Below, one piece after another: positions 34,997-43,776 of a stretch of DNA of 64,000 bases. Below the pieces are notes generated by a model. It saw only the letters and a list, made by a program, of their open reading frames with translations. It was not told the DNA's origin and did not search any database. How positions within the stretch are numbered: position 1 is the stretch's first letter; each line of letters opens with the position of its first letter. Position numbers and translations under genes: made by a program. The DNA is from an uncultured Lachnospiraceae bacterium (GTDB lineage Bacteria; Bacillota; Clostridia; Lachnospirales; Lachnospiraceae): contig CAMNRH010000002.1 in the NCBI GenBank assembly GCA_946552115.1, positions 1 to 64,000 of the forward strand, in the 5' to 3' direction.

Positions 34997-35878
34997 ATGG
35001 ATTTTGCAGTATCAATCATTGAGCAGGGGCTGATATACGGAATATTGGCACTTGGAGTATATATTACTTATAAAATATTGGATTTTCCGGATCTTACGGT
35101 AGACGGAAGCTTTCCTCTCGGAGCGGCGATTACGGCCGCTCTGATTACACGGGGAGTGAATCCTTATTTTACACTTCCGCTTGCTTTCCTTTCAGGAGCA
35201 GCGGCCGGCGTATGTACCGGATTTATCCATGTAAAAGGAAAGGTTCGGGATTTGCTGTCCGGAATTATTATGATGACGGCGCTCTGGACGATTAATTTAT
35301 ATATTGCGGGGACCGCTAATGTGCCGCTTTTTTCCAAGGACAGCATTTTTAAAAATGAGCTGGTGGACAGTGTTCTTCCAAAGAGCCTGAAGCCTTACCG
35401 GACGCTTCTTATCTCCTTTTTCCTTGTCGTTCTCTGTAAGGTGCTTTTGGATTTGTATCTGAAAACAAAGTCCGGGTATCTGTTAAGAGCAGTGGGAGAT
35501 AATGACGTGCTTGTTACCTCGCTTGCAAAGGAGCAGGGAAATGTGAAAATTCTCGGCCTTGCAATTGCAAACGGATTGACAGCCCTGGCCGGCTGCGTAT
35601 TTGCGCAGGAGGAACGGGTTTTCGAGATATCTATGGGCACGGGGGCGATCGTAATCGGCCTTGCAAACGTAATTATCGGAACAAGTATTTTCAGGAGAGT
35701 TACTTTTCTTAAAACGACAACGGCAGTGCTGATAGGTTCTGTGATTTATAAAGCATGTGTGGCCGCAGCGCTTCGGAATTTTGAACCGCAGGCAATGAAG
35801 CTGATTACGGCGGTATTATTCCTGATTATATTAATTATCAGTATGGAAAGAAAAGGAAAGGTGAAAGGGAATGCTTGA
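34997..35878 (+). CDS. trpY: ABC transporter permease, tryptophan-type (TrpY)
   Basis: A 293-residue membrane subunit with about eight hydrophobic segments. The segment LDFPDLTVDGSFPLGAA near the N-terminus is typical of the branched-chain-like permeases paired with TrpX. The start ATG 34997 has GGGAGG at 34985-34990; a TTG at 34994 is in frame. It overlaps the ATPase gene by 8 bases. Confidence 0.85.
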   Translation: MDFAVSIIEQGLIYGILALGVYITYKILDFPDLTVDGSFPLGAAITAALITRGVNPYFTLPLAFLSGAAAGVCTGFIHVKGKVRDLLSGIIMMTALWTINLYIAGTANVPLFSKDSIFKNELVDSVLPKSLKPYRTLLISFFLVVLCKVLLDLYLKTKSGYLLRAVGDNDVLVTSLAKEQGNVKILGLAIANGLTALAGCVFAQEERVFEISMGTGAIVIGLANVIIGTSIFRRVTFLKTTTAVLIGSVIYKACVAAALRNFEPQAMKLITAVLFLIILIISMERKGKVKGNA

Positions 35879-36644
35879 GCTTAGAGGAATTGATAAATAC
35901 TACAATCCGGGTACTGTAAATGAAATGTGCCTTTTTCAGGACTTTCATCTGAAGCTTGAGAAAGGGGAGTTTCTTTCGGTAGTGGGAAGCAATGGATCAG
36001 GAAAGACCTCTATGCTTAACATTATTTGCGGAAGTATTCCGATTGAAAAGGGACAGATATTTATCGGAGATAAAGAGATAACAAAAGAAAAGGAATATAA
36101 ACGGAACAGGAGAATTGGACGGGTGTATCAGAATCCGGCGATGGGAACCTGTCCTTCTATGACGATTCTGGAAAATATGGCTCTGGCAGATAATAAGGGA
36201 AAGCTCTACGGGCTCGGGCCGGGAACGAATAAAACAAGAATCGGTTATTACAGGGAGCAGCTGGCACAGCTGGGGCTGGGGCTTGAGGATAAGCTTGATG
36301 TGAAGGTAGGCTCTCTTTCCGGCGGGCAGCGCCAGGCAATGGCTCTTCTTATGTCCGTTATGACGCCGATTGAATTCCTGATTTTGGATGAGCATACGGC
36401 GGCGCTTGACCCGAAGACCGCAGAGCTTATTATGGAGCTTACGGATAAGATTGTAAGGGATAAGAAGCTTACGGCGGTTATGGTAACTCACAATCTGAGA
36501 TACGCAATGGAGTATGGGAACCGTCTTATCATGATGCATGAAGGGAGGATTGTTCTGGATAAAAAGAATGAGGAAAAGCAGAAAATGCAGATGGACGATA
36601 TTTTGAAATTATTTAACGAAATCAGTATAGAATGTGGAAATTAA
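35871..36644 (+). CDS. trpZ: ABC transporter ATP-binding protein, tryptophan-type (TrpZ)
   Basis: A 257-residue ATPase: Walker A GSNGSGKTS, signature LSGGQRQAMALLM, Walker B FLILDEHTAALDP (His in place of the common Pro after DE), and H-loop VTHNL. It powers the importer formed with TrpX and TrpY. It overlaps trpY by 8 bases, and a terminator follows at 36666. Confidence 0.87.
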   Translation: MLELRGIDKYYNPGTVNEMCLFQDFHLKLEKGEFLSVVGSNGSGKTSMLNIICGSIPIEKGQIFIGDKEITKEKEYKRNRRIGRVYQNPAMGTCPSMTILENMALADNKGKLYGLGPGTNKTRIGYYREQLAQLGLGLEDKLDVKVGSLSGGQRQAMALLMSVMTPIEFLILDEHTAALDPKTAELIMELTDKIVRDKKLTAVMVTHNLRYAMEYGNRLIMMHEGRIVLDKKNEEKQKMQMDDILKLFNEISIECGN

Positions 36645-36665
36645 AAAAATAATATTATACAATTG

Positions 36666-36692
36666 ATAGAGCTGGAAACGGCTCTATTTTTG
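36666..36692 (+). terminator. Terminator of the trpXYZ operon
   Basis: ATAGAGC (36666-36672) pairs with GCTCTAT (36681-36687), followed by TTTTT-rich sequence. Confidence 0.85.
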
Positions 36693-36716
36693 TGAAATAT
36701 TTTAACTTAAAATTCG

Positions 36717-36745
36717 TTGACGCTTCCGGGATGTAGTGATAAGAT
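36717..36745 (+). promoter_or_regulatory. nrdDG-dut promoter
   Basis: TTGACG (36717-36722), 17-base spacer, TAAGAT (36740-36745). Confidence 0.6.
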
Positions 36746-36769
36746 TATATTCAAGCACTCTTATGAAAA

Positions 36770-36817
36770 ACACATGATGTAGTTGATTGAGCGCGGCTTG
36801 CATACTAAATATAGATG
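36770..36817 (+). promoter_or_regulatory. Possible pair of NrdR boxes
   Basis: Two sequences resemble the NrdR box ACACTATATATAGTGT. They are ACACATGATGTAGTTG (36770-36785, 10-11 matches) and one centred on CTAAATATAG (36802-36817, 9 of 10 core matches). Their starts are 32 bases apart, about three helical turns, the spacing known for tandem NrdR boxes. They lie between the promoter and nrdD. The match was scored by eye. Confidence 0.4.
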
Positions 36818-36835
36818 AAGGGAAAAAAGAGTTAT

Positions 36836-38968
36836 ATGTTGACAAGAGAGGTAAAAGTAGTAAAAAAGGATGGAACCAAAGAGGAGTTTAACGTCCAGAA
36901 GGTTGTTGTGGCGGTAAATAAATCTGCGTACAGAGCACTGATTAAATTTACGGATGAGGAGATTGGGTTTATCTGTAAATTTGTAGAGGAGAAAGTAGAG
37001 GAGCTTGGCGTTACGGAGATTCCGATTGCAGAGATGCACAATGTGGTAGAGGGCGCGCTGGAGAGAGTGAATGCGGCTGTTGCCAAGAGTTATAAGGATT
37101 ACCGGAATTATAAGCAGGATTTTGTGCAGATGCTTGATGACGTTTATAAAAAGAGCCAGTCCATCATGTATATCGGAGATAAGGAAAACAGCAATACCGA
37201 CAGCGCTCTTGTATCAACAAAAAGAAGCCTTATCTTTAATGAGCTGAATAAGGAGTTATACAAAAAATTCTTCCTGACAGTAGAAGAGATACAGGCAATC
37301 CGTGACGGATATATTTATATTCATGACATGTCGGCCAGAAGAGATACGATGAACTGTTGTCTTTTTAATGTAAAGGAAGTATTAAGCGGCGGTTTCGAGA
37401 TGGGGAATCTCTGGTATAATGAGCCGAAGACTCTGGATACGGCATTTGATGTAATCGGTGATATTGTGCTTAGTGCGGCAAGTCAGCAGTACGGCGGTTT
37501 TACAGTGCCGAGCGTAGACGATATTCTGGAACCCTATGCGGAAAAATCTCATAAAAAGCTGATTAAAAAATACCGCGATTTGGGACTTGACGAGGAGACC
37601 GTGCAGAAAGTGGCGTGGGCAGACCTTGAAAAGGAGATGGAACAGGGCTTTCAGGGCTGGGAGTATAAGTTTAATTCCGTATCCTCCAGCAGAGGAGATT
37701 ATCCGTTTATTACGGTTACGGCGGGAACCGTCACGAGCCGATATGGTAAGCTTGTAACGCTTAAGATGCTGGAGGTCCGCAAGAACGGGCAGGGGAAAAA
37801 AGATCATAAAAAACCGGTATTGTTCCCCAAAATTGTATTTTTGTATGATGAGAAGCTTCACGGGCCGGGAGGGCCGCTTGAGGATGTCTTTGAGGCAGGA
37901 ATTGACTGTTCGGCAAAGACGATGTATCCGGATTGGCTGAGTCTTACCGGAGACGGATATGTTGCAGGCATATATAAAAAATATGGAAAGATTATCAGCC
38001 CTATGGGATGCCGTGCGTTCCTGTCCCCGTGGTATGAAAGGGGAGGTATGGAGCCTGCAGATGAAATGGACGAGCCGGTCTTTGTCGGAAGATTTAATAT
38101 TGGCGCAATCAGTCTCCATCTTCCGATGATTTATGCGAAAGCGCGACAGGAAAGCAGAGATTTTCATGAGGTATTGGATTATTATCTGGAGTTAATCCGG
38201 CAGCTGCATCTGCGTACCTATGATTATCTCGGGGAGCTGAAAGCGTCAACAAATCCTCTGGCATACTGCGAGGGCGGTTTTTACGGCGGCCATCTGGGGC
38301 TGTATGATAAGATTAAGCCGCTCCTTAAGGCTGCAACCGCATCCTTTGGAATTACTGCGTTAAACGAGCTTCAGCAGCTTCATAATAAAAAGTCGCTGGC
38401 AGAGGACGGGCGGTTTGCATTAGATACGCTGCAGTATATTAATGATAAGATTAATCAGTTTAAAAAGGAGGACGGGCGTCTTTACGCAATTTACGGAACG
38501 CCGGCCGAAAATCTGTGCGGAGTTCAGGTTCAGCAGTTCCGTAAGAAATACGGAATTATTGAAAACGTATCGGACCGCGAGTATGTAAGCAACAGCTTCC
38601 ATTGTCATGTGACCGAGGATATTACACCCATAGAGAAGCAGGATTTGGAAGGACGATTCTGGAATTTGAGTAACGGCGGAAAGATTCAGTATGTAAAATA
38701 TCCGATTAATTATAACCGGGAGGCAATTAAGTCTCTGGTAAGACGCGCGATGGACAGAGGATTTTATGAAGGGGTAAACCTTTCTCTTGCTTATTGCGAT
38801 GATTGCGGGCATGAGGAACTTTCCATGGATGTATGTCCGGTATGCGGAAGTAAGAATCTGACGAAGATTGACAGGATGAACGGTTATCTGTCCTATTCCC
38901 GTGTGAAAGGAGATACCCGTCTGAATGAGGCGAAGATGGCCGAGATTGCAGAAAGGAAAAGTATGTAA
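36836..38968 (+). CDS. nrdD: Anaerobic ribonucleoside-triphosphate reductase
   Basis: A 710-residue class III reductase that makes dNTPs without oxygen. An N-terminal ATP-cone (about 1-95, VKKDGTKEEFNVQKV) gives allosteric control. The catalytic barrel includes the MNCCLFN segment. A C-terminal zinc ribbon CDDC...CPVC precedes the glycyl-radical loop RMNGYL. Two starts are possible: 36815 would begin inside a possible NrdR box without a ribosome-binding site, so 36836 was preferred, though its site (AAGGGA) is distant. Activated by NrdG, encoded 2 bases downstream. Confidence 0.96.
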   Translation: MLTREVKVVKKDGTKEEFNVQKVVVAVNKSAYRALIKFTDEEIGFICKFVEEKVEELGVTEIPIAEMHNVVEGALERVNAAVAKSYKDYRNYKQDFVQMLDDVYKKSQSIMYIGDKENSNTDSALVSTKRSLIFNELNKELYKKFFLTVEEIQAIRDGYIYIHDMSARRDTMNCCLFNVKEVLSGGFEMGNLWYNEPKTLDTAFDVIGDIVLSAASQQYGGFTVPSVDDILEPYAEKSHKKLIKKYRDLGLDEETVQKVAWADLEKEMEQGFQGWEYKFNSVSSSRGDYPFITVTAGTVTSRYGKLVTLKMLEVRKNGQGKKDHKKPVLFPKIVFLYDEKLHGPGGPLEDVFEAGIDCSAKTMYPDWLSLTGDGYVAGIYKKYGKIISPMGCRAFLSPWYERGGMEPADEMDEPVFVGRFNIGAISLHLPMIYAKARQESRDFHEVLDYYLELIRQLHLRTYDYLGELKASTNPLAYCEGGFYGGHLGLYDKIKPLLKAATASFGITALNELQQLHNKKSLAEDGRFALDTLQYINDKINQFKKEDGRLYAIYGTPAENLCGVQVQQFRKKYGIIENVSDREYVSNSFHCHVTEDITPIEKQDLEGRFWNLSNGGKIQYVKYPINYNREAIKSLVRRAMDRGFYEGVNLSLAYCDDCGHEELSMDVCPVCGSKNLTKIDRMNGYLSYSRVKGDTRLNEAKMAEIAERKSM

Positions 38969-38970
38969 TC

Positions 38971-39459
38971 ATGCGTTATCACAATATTACAAAGGACGAT
39001 ATGCTGAACGGGGACGGACTCAGGGTCGTGCTGTGGGTGGCGGGCTGCCATCACGGCTGTCCGGGCTGTCAGAATCCGGTTACATGGGATCCGGAGGGCG
39101 GACTTCCCTTTGATGAGGAGGCCAAGCAGGAAATTTTTACGGAGCTTGACAAGGACTATGTAAGCGGAATTACCTTTTCCGGCGGCGACCCGCTTCATGA
39201 GGCGAACAGGGACGGGGTGACCGCTCTGGCAAAGGAAATTCGGGAGAAGTACCCGGATAAGACTCTCTGGCTTTATACCGGCTATGTCTGGAAAGAGATA
39301 AAAGGATTTGAAATTGTAAATTATCTTGATGTTGTAGTAGACGGAAGATTTGAAAAAGACAAGATGGACAACGCGCTTCACTGGAAAGGAAGCGCGAACC
39401 AGTTTGTAATAGATGTTAAGAACACGCTAAAGATAGGAGAGTTGGTGCTGCATGGCTAA
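38971..39459 (+). CDS. nrdG: NrdD-activating radical SAM enzyme
   Basis: A 162-residue activase that generates the glycyl radical on NrdD. The radical-SAM cluster motif is CHHGCPGC (C-x3-C-x2-C), preceded by VLWVAGC. The SAM-binding segment TFSGGDPLHE follows. Length is typical. It starts 2 bases after nrdD and overlaps the dut gene by 8 bases. Confidence 0.96.
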   Translation: MRYHNITKDDMLNGDGLRVVLWVAGCHHGCPGCQNPVTWDPEGGLPFDEEAKQEIFTELDKDYVSGITFSGGDPLHEANRDGVTALAKEIREKYPDKTLWLYTGYVWKEIKGFEIVNYLDVVVDGRFEKDKMDNALHWKGSANQFVIDVKNTLKIGELVLHG

Positions 39460-39967
39460 GAGAGTTGCACAGTTTCACAAGGTCAGCTACAGACAGTTTA
39501 AGGAGGCTTTTTTGGATACGTTTGAACCGCTTGAGGAATCGGAACTCAGGGAGATTTATCATGAAATAAAGCTGCCGAAGCGTGCCACAAGGGGTTCTGC
39601 GGGGTATGATTTTTTTACCCCCTTTCCGATTGTGCTGGCTCCGGGAAAGACGGTGAAGGTTCCCACCGGTATCCGTGTGGAGATGCAGGAAAACTGGGTG
39701 CTTAAATGCTATCCGAGAAGCGGTCTCGGGTTTAAATACCGTCTGCAGCTTAATAATACCGTAGGGATTATTGACAGTGATTATTTTTATTCGGACAATG
39801 AAGGCCATATTATGGCTAAGATTACGAATGACAGCAACGAAAAGAAGATACTGGAGCTTGATGCCGGGAAAGGCTTTATGCAGGGTATTTTTGTAGAGTA
39901 CGGAATTACGATGGATGACGACATAACCGAAGTCCGCAACGGAGGCTTCGGGAGTACAACCGTATAG
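39452..39967 (+). CDS. dut: dUTP diphosphatase (dUTPase family)
   Basis: A 171-residue trimeric dUTPase-like enzyme that hydrolyses dUTP to dUMP. Motifs seen: RGSAGYDFF (motif 1), YPRSGLGFKYRLQL (motif 2), NTVGIIDSDYF (motif 3) and the C-terminal RNGGFGSTTV (motif 5, normally R-G-x-G-G-F-G-S-T-G). An N-terminal extension of about 35 residues precedes motif 1. Tight coupling to nrdDG makes sense because the reductase branch feeds dUTP production. A dCTP deaminase-type activity is less likely. Confidence 0.9.
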   Translation: MAKRVAQFHKVSYRQFKEAFLDTFEPLEESELREIYHEIKLPKRATRGSAGYDFFTPFPIVLAPGKTVKVPTGIRVEMQENWVLKCYPRSGLGFKYRLQLNNTVGIIDSDYFYSDNEGHIMAKITNDSNEKKILELDAGKGFMQGIFVEYGITMDDDITEVRNGGFGSTTV

Positions 39968-39973
39968 ATGACA

Positions 39974-40003
39974 GAATAATTTTTTGTAATTCGGGCAATT
40001 CTA
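39974..40003 (+). promoter_or_regulatory. Possible forespore (sigma-G-like) promoter
   Basis: GAATA (39974-39978), an 18-base spacer, then AATTCTA (39997-40003), close to the sigma-G pattern GHATR/CATNHTA except for the first -10 base. It precedes a spore germination gene by about 40 bases. Scored by eye only. Confidence 0.4.
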
Positions 40004-40045
40004 TTCCCAGATACTAATTGTGACAGAGAGGATGGAGGAATAGAT

Positions 40046-41407
40046 ATGCCTGATGCAAAGAAGATAACTGCGTTAAGAGAAGAAAATATTGCTTATATGA
40101 ATCAGGTGCTGCCGGTTAAGGATAGCTTCGATATTATCCAGAGGGATATGTATATCGGAGGCAGGGTAGCATCGTTTTATTTTATTGACGGTTTTACAAA
40201 GGATGAGGTTCTTCTTAAAATTATGGATTCTTTTCTGAAAGTAACGGAGGAGGATATGCCGAAAGAGGCTACTGAATTTGCCAGAATGTGTATTCCATAT
40301 GCGGAGGTGGATGTTTATGGCGATTTTGACCAGGCTGTCCGGAATATTCTGTCAGGGGTGACCTGCCTTTTTGTGGATGGGTATGAGGCGTGTCTTGCGA
40401 TTGACTGCCGCACGTATCCGGCAAGAAGCGTGGAGGAACCGGATAAGGATAAGTCTCTTCGGGGCTCCAGAGACGGGTTTGTAGAGACAATTGTATTTAA
40501 TACCGCGATGATGAGGAGAAGGATCCGGGATCCGCATCTGATTATGGAGATGGTTGAAATCGGGGACAGCTCCCGCACAGACGTGGCAATTTGCTATATG
40601 AAAGACCGGGTGGATCAGGCGCTTTTGGATACGGTATCAAAACGGATTAAAGATATTAAAATCGACGCGCTCCGTATGAATCAGCAGAGTCTTGCGGAAT
40701 GTTTGTTTAAGCGGAAATGGTATAATCCTTTTCCGAAGTTTAAGTTTACGGAGCGTCCGGATACGGCGACGGCCTGCCTGTTAGAGGGAAAGGTCGTTCT
40801 TCTGGTAGACAACTCGCCGTCTGCAATGATTTTGCCGACCTCTGTTTTTGACATGATAGAGGAGGCAAATGATTATTATTTTCCGACACTTACGAATGTA
40901 TATTTAAAGGTTGCAAGGGTATTGATTACACTTATGACAGTATTTTTAACTCCGGTATTTCTGTTGTTTATGCAGAATCTCAATTGGCTTCCTGAGGTTT
41001 TCGCTTTCGTTGCGGTTAAGGACATGGTAAATATTCCGCTTATTTTTCAGCTTTTAATTCTGGAAATCGCAATTGACGGTCTGCGTCTTGCGGCGATGAA
41101 TACGCCGAATATGCTGAGTACCCCGCTCAGTGTTATTGCCGGTCTTGTTATGGGAGAATTTTCCGTGCAGTCCGGATGGTTTAATTCAGAGGTTATGCTG
41201 TATATGGCATTTGTCGCTGTGGCAAATTATACACAGCCGAATTTTGAGCTTGGGTACGCGCTCAAATTCATGCGGCTGCAGCTTTTAATCCTGACGGCGC
41301 TGTTTAACTGGATTGGGTTTATACTTGGGTGTCTTGTTGTTATCTTAAGTGTTTGCTTTAATAAAACGCTTTCGGGAAGAAATTATCTGAATATAAAATT
41401 AAACTAG
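40046..41407 (+). CDS. GerA-family spore germination protein, SpoVAF-like
   Basis: A 453-residue protein. A soluble N-terminal half (about 1-270, with CLAIDCRTYPARSVEEPDKD and the conserved segment PHLIMEM) precedes a membrane half with about five hydrophobic segments (about 285-450). That half includes EIAIDGLRLAAMNTPN. This is the GerA/SpoVAF layout. The size and the absence of GerAB/GerAC partners nearby favour SpoVAF, which acts in spore dipicolinate/ion release at germination. No spoVA genes are in the window. Confidence 0.87.
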   Translation: MPDAKKITALREENIAYMNQVLPVKDSFDIIQRDMYIGGRVASFYFIDGFTKDEVLLKIMDSFLKVTEEDMPKEATEFARMCIPYAEVDVYGDFDQAVRNILSGVTCLFVDGYEACLAIDCRTYPARSVEEPDKDKSLRGSRDGFVETIVFNTAMMRRRIRDPHLIMEMVEIGDSSRTDVAICYMKDRVDQALLDTVSKRIKDIKIDALRMNQQSLAECLFKRKWYNPFPKFKFTERPDTATACLLEGKVVLLVDNSPSAMILPTSVFDMIEEANDYYFPTLTNVYLKVARVLITLMTVFLTPVFLLFMQNLNWLPEVFAFVAVKDMVNIPLIFQLLILEIAIDGLRLAAMNTPNMLSTPLSVIAGLVMGEFSVQSGWFNSEVMLYMAFVAVANYTQPNFELGYALKFMRLQLLILTALFNWIGFILGCLVVILSVCFNKTLSGRNYLNIKLN

Positions 41408-41422
41408 TGTGCAGAAAATGAA

Positions 41423-41451
41423 TTTACAATTCTTCCAAAATTGTATATAAT
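41423..41451 (+). promoter_or_regulatory. Promoter of MATE-degV-B3/4 genes
   Basis: TTTACA (41423-41428), 17-base spacer, TATAAT (41446-41451). Confidence 0.65.
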
Positions 41452-41487
41452 ACTCTCCGGGTGAAAAAAGACAGAGGAGGGATATTT

Positions 41488-42888
41488 ATGCAGGAAAATT
41501 CAGGGCAGGACAGCAGGCTTGGCACCGCGCCGCTTGGGAAGCTGATGGTGTCTTTGGCACTTCCGTCGGTGGCGGCGCAGCTGATTAATATATTGTACAA
41601 TATTGTAGACAGGATTTATATCGGTCATATTTCAGGATACGGAGATGTTGCGCTTACGGGAGTAGGCGTGACATTTCCGATTATTATGCTTATATCGGCG
41701 TTCAGTGCTTTTGCCGGAATGGGCGGAGCGCCTCTTGCCTCCATAGAGCTGGGACGGAAAGATTACGAAAGGGCGGAGAAGATTCTTGGAAATTCCGCTG
41801 GTTTGATTTTATTTTTTTCGGTTACGCTGACTTTTTTATTTTCCGCTTTTAAAACGCCGGTTTTATATGCGTTCGGAGCCAGTGATGTGACAATCGAATA
41901 TGCAAGGGGATATATTGGAATTTATCTGGCGGGCACAATCTTTGTACAGACGGCGTTGGGCCTTAATACTTTTATCAGCGGACAGGGAGAGGCAAAAACA
42001 GCGATGCTTTCGGTCCTTATCGGGGCGGTGCTTAATATCTGTCTGGATCCGGTATTTATCTTTGTACTGAAGATGGGGGTAAAGGGCGCGGCGGCTGCCA
42101 CGGTTATCTCGCAGGCGGTGAGCGCGGTATGGGTACTGCATTTTTTAACCTCTGAAAAAAGTGTGATTCGTTTGAGAAAGAAATATATACGCCTTAAGCC
42201 GGAGTATATCAAACGGATTGCGGCGCTTGGAGTGTCGCCTTTTATTATGCAGAGCACGGAAAGCCTTGTAAGTATTACACTTAATACCGGACTTCAAAAA
42301 TACGGCGGGGATCTTTATGTAGGAACGATGGCAATTTTAAGCAGTATTATGCAGTTTATCGGAATTCCCGCGCAGGGGGTTACGCAGGGGGTTCAGCCGA
42401 TTATCAGCTACAATTACGGAGCGGGAAATAAGGGGCGGGTGAAAGGAACCTTTTTCCGTCTGCTTGCTGTTAATTTTACCGCCATGTTTCTTCTGGGTGG
42501 GATTGCAGTTGTAAAGCCCGGACTTTACGCTGGAATTTTTACGGGCAATGAACAGCTTGCGGCGCTTACGGCGCAGGTTATGCCGGTCTATTTTCTGGGC
42601 TATCTTTTTTTTGGCGTTCAGTCGGCATGTCAGAGTACTTTTGTGGCGTTGGGACAGGCGAAGGTGTCAGTGTTTATTGCGCTTTTGCGTAAGGTCATTC
42701 TGTTAATCCCCCTTGCTCTTATTTTGCCCCGTTTTATGGGGGTAATGGGAATTTACCGGGCGGAGCCGATCGCTGATTTTATCTCGGTGACAACGGCAGC
42801 TACTTTATTTGCAATTACATTCAAAAAGATTTTGCGTGATATGGATAAAAGTGGTAAGATAGGTGAAGATAAAGGGAAGGAGAAATAA
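41488..42888 (+). CDS. MATE-family exporter
   Basis: 466 residues, about 12 hydrophobic segments. It begins PLGKLMVSLALPSVAAQLIN and NIVDRIYIGHI, typical of the clostridial MATE branch related to MepA. The start 41488 follows GAGGAGG; a GTG at 41461 is in frame but lacks a site. It is followed 4 bases later by degV, so these genes probably share a transcript. Substrate not inferable. Confidence 0.92.
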   Translation: MQENSGQDSRLGTAPLGKLMVSLALPSVAAQLINILYNIVDRIYIGHISGYGDVALTGVGVTFPIIMLISAFSAFAGMGGAPLASIELGRKDYERAEKILGNSAGLILFFSVTLTFLFSAFKTPVLYAFGASDVTIEYARGYIGIYLAGTIFVQTALGLNTFISGQGEAKTAMLSVLIGAVLNICLDPVFIFVLKMGVKGAAAATVISQAVSAVWVLHFLTSEKSVIRLRKKYIRLKPEYIKRIAALGVSPFIMQSTESLVSITLNTGLQKYGGDLYVGTMAILSSIMQFIGIPAQGVTQGVQPIISYNYGAGNKGRVKGTFFRLLAVNFTAMFLLGGIAVVKPGLYAGIFTGNEQLAALTAQVMPVYFLGYLFFGVQSACQSTFVALGQAKVSVFIALLRKVILLIPLALILPRFMGVMGIYRAEPIADFISVTTAATLFAITFKKILRDMDKSGKIGEDKGKEK

Positions 42889-42892
42889 GAAA

Positions 42893-43756
42893 ATGAATGA
42901 TTATATCGTTACGGTAAACAGTACGGTTGATGTGCCGAAAGAGTGGCTTAAGGAAAGAAACGTTCCTTTTATCCCTCTGAAATATACCATTGACGGAGAA
43001 ACCTATCAGGATATGTCGGGGCTTTCGTCAAAAGAATTTTTTGCGAAGCTGCGGGAAGGGAAGATGTCGGTGACTTCTCAGGTCAATCCGGAGGAGGCAA
43101 AAGAGGCGCTGGAGCCGTTTTTAAAGGAAGGAAAAGATGTTTTGCATCTTGGCTTTTCCTCGGGGTTAAGCGGCACATTCAACAGTATGAAGCTGGCGGC
43201 AGAAGCGCTTCGGGAGGAATATCCGGATAGAAAGCTTATAATTGTGGATACCTTATGTGCCTGTATGGGGGAGGCTCTGCTTCTGTATTATGTACTGAAA
43301 CGTAAAAGTGAAGGGATGACGATTGAGGAGGCGGCTCAGTGGGCGGAGGAGCATAAGCTTCATATTTGTCACAATGTGACAATTGACGATCTTTATCATC
43401 TGCAGAGAGGCGGGCGTGTGTCAAAGACAGCGGCGGTTCTTGGAAGTATGGTACAGATAAAACCGATGATTCATATGGATAACGAAGGAAAGCTCCAGGT
43501 AATCGGAAAGGAACGGGGAAGAAAGAAATCGCTTCAGAAGATTGTAGAACGGGCGGCAGAGCAGTTTAAGGGATGGGAGAATGATATAATTATGATTACT
43601 CACGGCGACTGCATTGAGGACGCAGAATATGTGGCTGAGCTTGTGCGCAGGAAAATGGGTATCAGAAATATTCTGATTAACAATATCGGTACGGTAATCG
43701 GAAGCCACACCGGTCCGGGAGTCGTGGCGGTATTTTGTATGGGAGACGAAAGATAG
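42893..43756 (+). CDS. DegV-family fatty-acid-binding protein
   Basis: 287 residues with the DegV fold. Conserved segments are NSTVDVPKEW, the SVTSQVNPEE loop, GFSSGLSGTFN, DTLCACMGEGL-like DTLCACMGEALL, DDLYHLQRGGRVS and IGSHTGPGVVAVF. DegV/FakB proteins bind a fatty acid, which FakA phosphorylates in Gram-positive bacteria. No fakA is adjacent. Start 42893 has AAGGAG; an in-frame start at 42863 lies inside the MATE gene. Confidence 0.92.
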   Translation: MNDYIVTVNSTVDVPKEWLKERNVPFIPLKYTIDGETYQDMSGLSSKEFFAKLREGKMSVTSQVNPEEAKEALEPFLKEGKDVLHLGFSSGLSGTFNSMKLAAEALREEYPDRKLIIVDTLCACMGEALLLYYVLKRKSEGMTIEEAAQWAEEHKLHICHNVTIDDLYHLQRGGRVSKTAAVLGSMVQIKPMIHMDNEGKLQVIGKERGRKKSLQKIVERAAEQFKGWENDIIMITHGDCIEDAEYVAELVRRKMGIRNILINNIGTVIGSHTGPGVVAVFCMGDER

Positions 43757-43776
43757 CGGCGGAGAGGAAACGGGGT

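Noticed and set aside
37382..38167. 261-codon open frame on the minus strand within nrdD
   Set aside because: nrdD is unambiguous and this frame lacks a start site and any protein-like motif.
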